21,258 bases of DNA from positions 9,419 to 30,676 of the forward strand of contig DDIR01000059.1 of NCBI GenBank assembly GCA_002338715.1, written 5' to 3'. The notes under the pieces were generated by a model. It did no database searches and was not told where the DNA came from. It worked only from the letters and a program-made list of their open reading frames with translations. Within the stretch, counting starts at the first letter, position 1. Each line of letters starts with the position of its first letter. The stretch comes from Phycisphaerales bacterium UBA1845 (GTDB taxonomy: Bacteria > Planctomycetota > Phycisphaerae > UBA1845). The translations under genes were made by a program, and so were the position numbers. Shown piece by piece: positions 16,901 to 21,258 of the stretch.

Positions 16901-17353
16901 TGCTTGAGCGATTTCTTCAGATCAACATCGAGCGGCGAGATGGATGTGGTGGCATTTTCGGTCGTGACCGTTGGGCATGAAGTGACGGACGTTGCGCTCG
17001 AGTGGTTCAACGACGATCGATACCGCGACTATCTGCACCTGCATGGCCTGGGCGTCGAGACGGCTGAAGCGCTGGCGGAGTACGTCCACAAACAGATCCG
17101 CGTCCAACTCGGTATCGCCGATAACGATGCCCGCGAGATTCCGCGCCTTCTGCAACAGAAATACCAGGGCAGCCGCTACAGTTTCGGATACCCGGCTTGC
17201 CCGCGTTTGGACGATCAGCTCAAGCTTTGGCCGCTCCTCAAACCCGGTCAAATCGGGGTCGAGATCTCCAACGAGTTCCAACTCGAACCGGAACAGACGA
17301 CAACGGCACTGGTCTGTCACCACCACGAGGCGAAGTACTTCAACGTCCGCTAA
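13919..17353 (+). CDS. metH: Cobalamin-dependent methionine synthase
   Basis: About 1144 residues, close to full-length E. coli MetH, with all modules present. They are the homocysteine domain (1-310: VLVFDGAMGTTL, Zn cysteines in NCATGP near 223 and GGCCGTTPEH at 289-290), the pterin-binding domain (about 335-600: NVGERTNANGS, PLMIDSTE, LGLSNVSFGL), the B12 cap and binding domains (about 640-840: DVHDIGKNLV with the cobalt-ligand His726, GMSGLLVKSTVVM, ILGGAALTR), a Pro/Ala/Lys linker (about 843-883), and the AdoMet activation domain (about 885-1140, with RYSFGYPACP). It transfers methyl from 5-methyltetrahydrofolate to homocysteine. The start ATG at 13919 has GGAG at 13910-13913 and matches the family N-terminus. 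The longer TTG (13832) and ATG (13886) starts add a non-conserved tail. No cobalamin or SAM riboswitch fits the short upstream region. Confidence 0.97.
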   Translation: MSQFLEAIEKRVLVFDGAMGTTLHAMDLTLADYNNLENCCEILNLTRPDAIGSIHEKFLAVGSDAVMTNTFGGSRHVLADFDLGDQTEEINERGAQIARAACDKYSTPDKPRYVIGSMGPGTKLVTLGQITWDEMLSSYTEQAKGLIKGKVDALLIETCQDILQTKCAVVACTDAMEQLGVEIPIICTFTVETTGTMLVGTEALAAIVALDAYPQVKVIGMNCATGPQEMSEHVRVLSQNSTRPILIQPNAGLPELIDGKPHFPLTPSEMAKWLVEFVEVDGVALVGGCCGTTPEHLQAVAEAMKGRVPKSRDAILEPSCSSLYQAVNFRQDNALLNVGERTNANGSRKFKDLLAAGDLDGMIQVARAQVKQGSHVLDICTAYVGRDEVADMTGLLKRTVGEVTAPLMIDSTEVPVIEAALKLAGGKCIINSINLEDGEEKLDTICKLARRYGAALVALTIDEEGMAKTAERKLEIAKRIFDLVTNRHGIRASDLIFDALTFTLATGNEDDRRLGLETIEGIRLIKEAMPECHAILGLSNVSFGLKPPARRVLNSVFLHHAREVGLDSAIVHATGILPYYKIDDHQKKTAEDLIFDRRKDGYDPLMALIGLFDDADASTSEKKEKPTTIEERLKLRIIEGDRVGLESDLTEAMTTYTPLDIINDILLDGMKTVGDLFGAGQMQLPFVLQSAETMKAAVAILEPFMDKLDSESKGTVVLATVRGDVHDIGKNLVDIILSNNGYTVVNLGIKQPISAIISAWQEHKADAIGMSGLLVKSTVVMKENLEVLNERGMDPIVILGGAALTRKYVEGDLTPLYKGALHYAKDAFDGLNLMNRIMSGELVGSSAAAKSKPAVAKDKPVKPIDVPTPAHSTIARDVPIPTPPFWGPKLVEHIPLKNVLAYMNEKMLFGVQWQYQRGNMTREEHDQFVQTEVRAIYRDLVAKCEAEKILNPKAVYGFWPCMSEGDSLIVFDANKHDREVCRFDFPRQRKSPYWCLSDFFRSTSSGEMDVVAFSVVTVGHEVTDVALEWFNDDRYRDYLHLHGLGVETAEALAEYVHKQIRVQLGIADNDAREIPRLLQQKYQGSRYSFGYPACPRLDDQLKLWPLLKPGQIGVEISNEFQLEPEQTTTALVCHHHEAKYFNVR

Positions 17354-17468
17354 CCGCTGCGCGGATGCGCACGAGTTACGGGACACACTTTGCAGGCGGT
17401 TATCCTCTCGACTCGCCCGTCCACCATTCCGACCACAATATCAGTACTGAAACGTAAGCTTGAAGCCT

Positions 17469-17533
17469 ATGGTCAGCACGATATCCGCGCCGAGCGCGGG
17501 TGCCCCGCCCTTCCAGGGTGGGGGACTGACCAT
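17469..17533 (+). other. Three-way-junction-like inverted-repeat element
   Basis: An outer 8-bp perfect repeat ATGGTCAG (17469-17476) / CTGACCAT (17526-17533) encloses two adjacent hairpins. The first is CCGCGC-CGA-GCGCGG (17485-17499, perfect). The second is CCCCGCCCT-TCC-AGGGTGGGG (17503-17523, 9 bp with one G-T wobble). A fourth small hairpin GCGC-TGAA-GCGC (17534-17545) stacks right after. The GTG of the PAP2 gene follows at 17563. No T tract follows, so it is not a standard terminator for metH, which also has a short CCGC-TGC-GCGG hairpin at 17354-17364. It could be a cis-regulatory RNA in the PAP2 leader, a REP-type palindromic repeat, or a mobile miniature element. No second copy was seen in the window. 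Confidence 0.5.
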
Positions 17534-17562
17534 GCGCTGAAGCGCCAAACACGGACAAGATT

Positions 17563-18507
17563 GTGAGCAACATCAACGCACCAGCCCTACCCAGGCTCGA
17601 ATACGAGGCATCGCCGCTACCGATGCTGCGCGACCGAGCCACCCGCGCCAAGGCGTGCATTCTAGCCGTCGCGGTGGGGCTGAACCTGTGGGCGCTGAGC
17701 ACGTTGCCATCGCGGGTCACGTTCGCGGAAGTCTGGTGGGCTCCGCTGCCGACGATTGCGATCCTCGCGGGGGCTGGTCTGTTCTGCACGTATCAAAAAT
17801 GGACGCGGGTGGGCATGTACTTCTGCGCGCTCGCGTGGGTGGCGTCCTCGGGTTTGAGTGAAATTCATGCGCTCTATGCCGTCGGGACAAAGGGCGGTCC
17901 GCTGGCTGACAACTGGCTCGCGAATATCGACGCGGCCCTTGGCTTTTGCGTTGCGGACGTGAAGGCGTTGGCTGACAGCGTCCCGTTCGCGCGAAACGTG
18001 TTGGCTGTGCTATATGACGGAATCATCGTGCAGACGTTTCTGGTGATGCTCTTGTTATCTTTGAAGCGCGATCAGTTATCGCTCAATCGTTTCATCATCG
18101 GATTCATGATTTGCGAACCGATCCTGCTATTTTCGTTCTGGCTGATGCCCGCGGCTGGTCCGTTTGCACATTATGGGTACGAGATGACGCCGATGCAGGG
18201 GCTGTACCTCAGTCAATTGGAGGCGCTGCGCGGGACGGAGGCGCTGCACGTGGCGTTTCCAACGGGGCTGGTGACGTTCCCGTCGTTTCACACGACATGG
18301 GCGATTCTGCTGGCCTATGCCGTGCGAAAGCACCGCGGCTGGTTTGCGTTTGGCCTGGTGATCAATGCGCTGATCGTGCTCGCAACGCTGACGACTGGTT
18401 GGCACTTTTTAGCAGACGTTATTGGCGGGGCGCTATTGGCCGCTGTCGTTATTTTGGTGAGTCATCGCTTCTGCGGCAAAGGTAGTGCGGTGCATACTGA
18501 CGGCTAA
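17563..18507 (+). CDS. PAP2-superfamily membrane phosphatase/phosphotransferase
   Basis: A 314-residue polytopic protein with about six hydrophobic segments. The C-terminal half has PAP2-type motifs of the Aur1/inositolphosphotransferase-like subgroup: GLVTFPSFHTTWA (235-247) with His243, and GWHFLADVIGG (279-289) with His281 and Asp285. These two histidines and the aspartate form the catalytic triad in this superfamily. The Arg-containing first motif of classical PAP2 enzymes is not obvious. Likely substrates are phospholipids or polyprenyl (pyro)phosphates at the outer face of the inner membrane; the exact substrate is unknown. The start is GTG at 17563 with a weak GGACAAG upstream, and an ATG at residue 21 (17623) is the alternative. 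It lies downstream of metH by 209 bases, behind the structured element at 17469-17533. Confidence 0.82.
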   Translation: MSNINAPALPRLEYEASPLPMLRDRATRAKACILAVAVGLNLWALSTLPSRVTFAEVWWAPLPTIAILAGAGLFCTYQKWTRVGMYFCALAWVASSGLSEIHALYAVGTKGGPLADNWLANIDAALGFCVADVKALADSVPFARNVLAVLYDGIIVQTFLVMLLLSLKRDQLSLNRFIIGFMICEPILLFSFWLMPAAGPFAHYGYEMTPMQGLYLSQLEALRGTEALHVAFPTGLVTFPSFHTTWAILLAYAVRKHRGWFAFGLVINALIVLATLTTGWHFLADVIGGALLAAVVILVSHRFCGKGSAVHTDG

Positions 18508-18552
18508 TACTGGGACGAATCCTGGAACCCGACGTTTGGAATTGATAGTCTG

Positions 18553-18592
18553 GCCCGATCGGGCAACACACAAGCTGTGGACTACCGATCGG
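18553..18592. promoter_or_regulatory. Two copies of palindrome CCGATCGG, 30 bases apart
   Basis: The first copy (18555-18562) is extended to the perfect 12-base palindrome GCCCGATCGGGC (18553-18564). The second, CCGATCGG, is at 18585-18592, overlapping the GGAG ribosome site of the gene at 18600. The centres are 30 bases apart, near three helical turns, as expected for a dimeric regulator binding two operators on one face. CGATCG is common in this DNA, so chance is possible. The longer palindrome could also be part of a weak terminator for the PAP2 gene. Confidence 0.3.
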
Positions 18593-18599
18593 AGATAGC

Positions 18600-19370
18600 A
18601 TGGACACGCGAGATACGAATGACGGCTCAAGTATATACATGTGGCAGCGCAGAGGCGCGGAATTGTACCCTGAAATCCACTCGGCGAGCGCCATGGGCGC
18701 AATGCTGGAGTCAGCGCTTCGGACAATTGGATCAGAGCTTAAGGTCCAGATAGATGTTTACGCGCTGCCGCCCATCATGTCCGTGATTGTCGCAGGGCCC
18801 GAGCGATCTTTCCGACTGCGTTTGGCCCTTGACGAGAGGCTTTTTCTGTCGTCGTTCTTTGAGAACGGTATCACCATGGCCAACGGCCAGACTCCAGACA
18901 TCCACGACACGGCTCGCGCGGTGGATTCTTGGATCGGGAAGAGAAGCACAATTGCCGAGCTTACTGAATTCGATTTCATTGGCCTCGGTCACTTTGCCAA
19001 GGAGTACGAAGCAGGCATCGAAGTGGATGCGCAGTGGGAGTGTTTTCTTAACGGGTTTTTGGATGATTTCCCGGAGTTGCTTGCGTTCGCGGTGTTGGCG
19101 AAAGATCAGCCGATCCTGCGGCAACTATTTCCTATCAAGAGCTTATATTATCTCTGTTTTAGTATGTGTACGCGACATCCGTTTTATGGCACAGGCTCGT
19201 GGATTAGGGGTGGCCTTCCGGGCGGGAGATATGAAGTTACAGGTCTTGAAAACAAGTTGCTGTATCGCGGGGCTGTTCTTGAAAACGTCCTATCGGTCGT
19301 TGTCGCGAACATACCCCCAGACTGTGGCCCAGCCATCTCGGGGACGGCCCATGACATTATTGGAAGATAG
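18600..19370 (+). CDS. Soluble protein of unknown function, DUF6193/immunity-like appearance
   Basis: A 256-residue protein without signal peptide or clear membrane helix. The ATG has GGAG at 18591-18594, spacing 5. The central part (98-150) reads TPDIHDTARAVDSWIG..STIAEL..FDFIG..., then EAGIEVDAQWECFL. This resembles the layout of DUF6193-type and some polymorphic-toxin immunity proteins (acidic helix, AV..WI, EL..F...., then a W before a hydrophobic helix). The likeness is by eye only and no catalytic motif is visible. The last third is strand-rich (YEVTGLENKLLYRG, NVLSVVVANIP). Parts of the gene, for example around 19138-19165, are more AT-rich than the neighbours, which may indicate a later arrival. 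No matching toxin gene is adjacent. Confidence 0.7.
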   Translation: MDTRDTNDGSSIYMWQRRGAELYPEIHSASAMGAMLESALRTIGSELKVQIDVYALPPIMSVIVAGPERSFRLRLALDERLFLSSFFENGITMANGQTPDIHDTARAVDSWIGKRSTIAELTEFDFIGLGHFAKEYEAGIEVDAQWECFLNGFLDDFPELLAFAVLAKDQPILRQLFPIKSLYYLCFSMCTRHPFYGTGSWIRGGLPGGRYEVTGLENKLLYRGAVLENVLSVVVANIPPDCGPAISGTAHDIIGR

Positions 19371-19807
19371 TTTCCCGAGTAGCGTTCGAATAACCGCCGC
19401 CGCGCAGATCCGATGTAATTGGCACGCGCATTGATTTCAAGACCTGGGCGCGATCCAGCGCGGAAAGATCGTCCGTCGTCTGCCGATAACTTCGGGGCGA
19501 AAAATGCCGTCGGTCCAATAGTTATCGCGGATTTGGTGTCACGGTGCGGCACAAAAAATATTTGAAGAGTCGTTTGCTCGCGGCGATTTCGTTTCATAGG
19601 TTTAGCGTGTCGCAAGAGGCCGGGCGACGGAAACGTTTGGTGAATGCGACAGAGAGAGCTTCGCCGGCTACGGATGGCTGGCAATACCGAGACCCTGGGA
19701 GGTTCGGCGTTAAATGACGGCGTACTGGCGAACGGACGGGCCACTATGCGAACCAGTTTCGAGTCTGCAAAGACAGGGTCGAAACACAGTTGTAAGGGAG
19801 AATCGGT
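19371..19807 (+). other. Long structured leader upstream of flp
   Basis: No gene is seen in these 437 bases. They hold several stems on the + strand: CGATAACT (19484-19491) with AGTTATCG (19520-19527), 8 bp perfect; GCCGGCTA-CGGA-TGGCTGGC (19663-19682), 8 bp with two wobbles and a tetraloop; and CCGA(G)ACC-CTGGGA-GGTTCGG (19687-19707), 7 bp with one bulged G. An AT-rich stretch at 19550-19565 (AAAAAATATTTGAAG) could hold a promoter, which would put the last two stems in the flp leader. The strong AAGGGAG ribosome site of flp is at 19794-19800. It does not match the c-di-GMP-I riboswitch consensus as I know it. Confidence 0.4.
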
Positions 19808-19981
19808 ATGAAGAATGCAATTATGCGTCGTGCAAAAGATTTTCTGCGTAGCGAAGACGGCCCGACGGCCACCGAGTACGCGGTCATGTTGGCCTTGATT
19901 ATCGTCGTATGTATTACGGCGGTGAAGGCGATCGGAACAAAGGCATCGGCTGCATTCACCGCAGTCGGCAACGCCATGTAA
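19808..19981 (+). CDS. flp: Flp/Fap-type pilin (Tad pilus major subunit)
   Basis: A 57-residue prepilin with excellent AAGGGAG seven bases before the ATG. It has a short basic leader (MKNAIMRRAKDFLRSEDG), then PTATEYAVMLALIIVVCITA, the hallmark Flp motif. Cleavage after Gly18 leaves Glu5 and Tyr6 in the mature pilin, followed by a single hydrophobic helix and a short polar tail (KAIGTKASAAFTAVGNAM). The length is normal for Flp subunits. The mature protein assembles into thin Tad/Flp fibres used for attachment; processing needs the TadV/CpaA-type peptidase encoded 204 bases downstream. A strong hairpin directly after the stop probably raises the flp message relative to downstream genes. Confidence 0.95.
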   Translation: MKNAIMRRAKDFLRSEDGPTATEYAVMLALIIVVCITAVKAIGTKASAAFTAVGNAM

Positions 19982-19994
19982 CACAGTCGTGCGG

Positions 19995-20024
19995 CGCCCC
20001 CGGCAGTTTGTGCTGCCGGGGGCG
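19995..20024 (+). terminator. Strong hairpin after flp, attenuator or mRNA stabiliser
   Basis: CGCCCCCGGCAG (19995-20006) and CTGCCGGGGGCG (20013-20024) form a perfect 12-bp stem with a 6-base loop TTTGTG, starting 13 bases after the flp stop. No T run follows (GTCGCGCAAAACGG), so full intrinsic termination is unlikely. Partial termination or protection of the 3' end of flp mRNA would fit the need for much more pilin than peptidase. Confidence 0.6.
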
Positions 20025-20185
20025 GTCGCGCAAAACGGGGGTGTGGGGCATCGTCATTGACGGCGGTGCCCAACTCCTGTTGCTGGCAAGATCCGGAGGG
20101 GGGACAAGTTTGAACCGGATTGCCTGCGGGTACCGCCAGGTACTCGAGCATTTCAAAACGACAGTCTTTCACGAAAGGTCTCACC

Positions 20186-20737
20186 ATGGAACCATTCTGG
20201 TTGGTGACATGTCTGGTATTGGTACCGGGCGTTTTGCTTGCGTCCTGGATTGACTACGCGCAACGCAAAGTCCCGAACTGGCTCAACGTCGCGCTGATCC
20301 TGATCGGTTTTGCTGTTCAAGGATGGTTCTTCGGTCTGGCCGGTGTCGGTAATGGCGCGCTCGGGCTGCTGGTCGGGTTCGGCGTCCTGATCGTACCGTG
20401 GTTGATGCACGGGATGGGGGCTGGCGACGTGAAGTTGATGGCCGCCATTGGCGTGTGGTTTGGTCCGTACATGACGTTGGTTTCGTTTGCGGTTGGCGCC
20501 ATCATTGGCGGTGGCGTGGCGGTGCTGATGATCACGTCAACGGGTCGTACGCAGCACGCATTGGCGAACATGAACGTCATCTGGACCAAGATGCAGTCTC
20601 CTGACACGATGTTTGGTGAATTCGGCTCGGCTAAGAGCTTTGGCGATACGTCTCAGTTGCTTCCGTACGGAGTGCCGCTGACGGCAGGTTCGCTGATTGT
20701 GCTGGCGGGTCATGTTTGTAATTGGTGGGTGATCTAA
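20186..20737 (+). CDS. cpaA: A24-family prepilin peptidase (TadV/CpaA type)
   Basis: A 183-residue membrane protein with about five or six hydrophobic segments and the short form typical of TadV/CpaA, lacking the N-methyltransferase domain of PilD. The catalytic aspartates are Asp23 in SWIDYAQRKVPN and Asp81 in GMGAGDVKLMAAIG (the GxGxGD motif). It cleaves prepilins such as the upstream Flp after glycine on the cytosolic side of the inner membrane. The ATG at 20186 has AAAGG at 20174-20178, spacing 7; the longer frame from 20120 has a polar, unlikely N-terminus. Its stop overlaps the tadE start (TAATG), implying coupling. Confidence 0.93.
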   Translation: MEPFWLVTCLVLVPGVLLASWIDYAQRKVPNWLNVALILIGFAVQGWFFGLAGVGNGALGLLVGFGVLIVPWLMHGMGAGDVKLMAAIGVWFGPYMTLVSFAVGAIIGGGVAVLMITSTGRTQHALANMNVIWTKMQSPDTMFGEFGSAKSFGDTSQLLPYGVPLTAGSLIVLAGHVCNWWVI

Positions 20738-21174
20738 TGCGACGAATGTGGGGATGGAAGCGGTCGAGCAATAGCCCCCGGAGACGCGGGGCTGCATTGG
20801 TCGAATTTGCGGTGGTGACACCGGTATTGCTGGCGATTCTATTTGGCATCATGGAGTTCGGACAATTGTTCCGGGTCCGCCAGACGGCACAGCATGCGGC
20901 GAGGGAAGGGTGCCGGTTGGCTGTTCTTCAGTCGACGGCGAAACCGTACAGTTCCTCGAGCAGTCCGGTTTACCAGCGGATTTCAGAGATCATGACGGCT
21001 GGCGGGGTGGCGTTTTCCGGCGGCATGCTCTCGATCACCGAAGACACGCCGGGCAACCCGACGGTGAGCGTGACGATCACGGTGCCTTATTCGGATGTCT
21101 CGGTGACGGGGTTCATCGGGCAGGTCACGGAAAACGTGTCGGGTACATGCTCGATGCGAAAAGAAGGGGTGTAA
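20737..21174 (+). CDS. tadE: TadE-like pseudopilin/membrane protein
   Basis: A 145-residue protein with a basic start, then RRGAALVEFAVVTPVLLAILFGIMEFG, the standard TadE-like motif (Glu after the cleavage-like site, one hydrophobic helix). It continues with FRVRQTAQHAAREGCRLAVL and a beta-rich outer domain (TVSVTITVPYSDVSVTGFIG) ending in CSMRKEGV. TadE and TadF are minor pilins needed for Flp pilus assembly and are processed by the same peptidase. The ATG overlaps the peptidase stop by one base, and GGGTGAT lies just upstream. TadE and TadG-type proteins share this domain, so the exact subtype is open. Confidence 0.9.
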   Translation: MRRMWGWKRSSNSPRRRGAALVEFAVVTPVLLAILFGIMEFGQLFRVRQTAQHAAREGCRLAVLQSTAKPYSSSSSPVYQRISEIMTAGGVAFSGGMLSITEDTPGNPTVSVTITVPYSDVSVTGFIGQVTENVSGTCSMRKEGV

Positions 21175-21258
21175 CGCCCGAGCGCGATACACCCGGCTGC
21201 TCAGCCAAAGCCAATTCGACGAATCGATCGGTTGCGCGCCGCGTTCACGCAGCGCCAG
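21175..21258 (+). other. Window end, possibly start of another Tad minor pilin gene
   Basis: The last 84 bases remain open in all three forward frames. In the same frame as tadE, a TTG at 21232 would begin a basic peptide (LRAAFTQRQ) that resembles the N-terminus of another TadE/TadG-like protein, as expected for the locus. There is no clear ribosome site, so this is a guess. Confidence 0.2.

Noticed and set aside
19600..19720. c-di-GMP-I (GEMM) riboswitch ahead of flp
   Set aside because: The tetraloop stem and following bulged stem are suggestive, but the conserved core segments around the ligand pocket are not found; kept only as an unnamed structured leader.

Overview
The window looks like a chromosomal segment of a Planctomycetota bacterium, possibly Phycisphaerae-like. 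This is an inference. It rests on the fused aroD-aroE gene, the REC-XRE and PocR/GAF/SpoIIE-type regulators, many membrane proteins of unknown role, a compact Tad/Flp pilin cluster, and frequent GTG or TTG starts. The DNA is moderately GC-rich. I see no tRNA, rRNA, CRISPR array, insertion sequence or prophage.

Layout. (1) 1-2831 (+): the C-terminal part of ParB, then a bifunctional 3-dehydroquinate dehydratase/shikimate dehydrogenase overlapping shikimate kinase by 4 bases, giving three consecutive steps of the shikimate pathway. (2) 2912-3850 (+): a membrane-anchored beta-repeat protein ending in a hairpin, facing two minus-strand regulators: a receiver-XRE protein (3910-4515) and a PocR-like/GAF/PP2C-type phosphatase (5044-6708, probable TTG start). 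(3) 6813-7250 (+): a small unknown protein that starts from a shared divergent promoter region. (4) 7253-12519 (-): an O-antigen-ligase-like protein with a TPR tail, an adenylylsulfate kinase (CysC) and a GT-C-like polytopic membrane protein. Together they suggest surface polysaccharide assembly, perhaps with sulfation. (5) 12660-13796: a small exported, membrane-anchored protein (+) converging on phosphatidylglycerophosphatase A (-). (6) 13919-17353 (+): full-length cobalamin-dependent methionine synthase. (7) 17563-19370 (+): a PAP2-type membrane phosphatase/transferase and a soluble unknown protein. (8) 19808-21174 (+): Flp pilin, a prepilin peptidase and a TadE-like pseudopilin, the start of a Tad pilus locus that probably continues past the window.

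The strongest unexplained signals are RNA- or DNA-structural. A tandem stem-loop plus a canonical intrinsic terminator lies on the + strand between two minus-strand genes (9652-9736) and has no + gene to terminate. A three-way-junction-like element (17469-17533) lies between metH and the PAP2 gene. Two copies of one 8-base palindrome lie 30 bases apart just upstream of the unknown gene at 18600. The flp gene has a long structured leader. I did not find a clear-cut new multi-gene system; the candidates above are the best leads.
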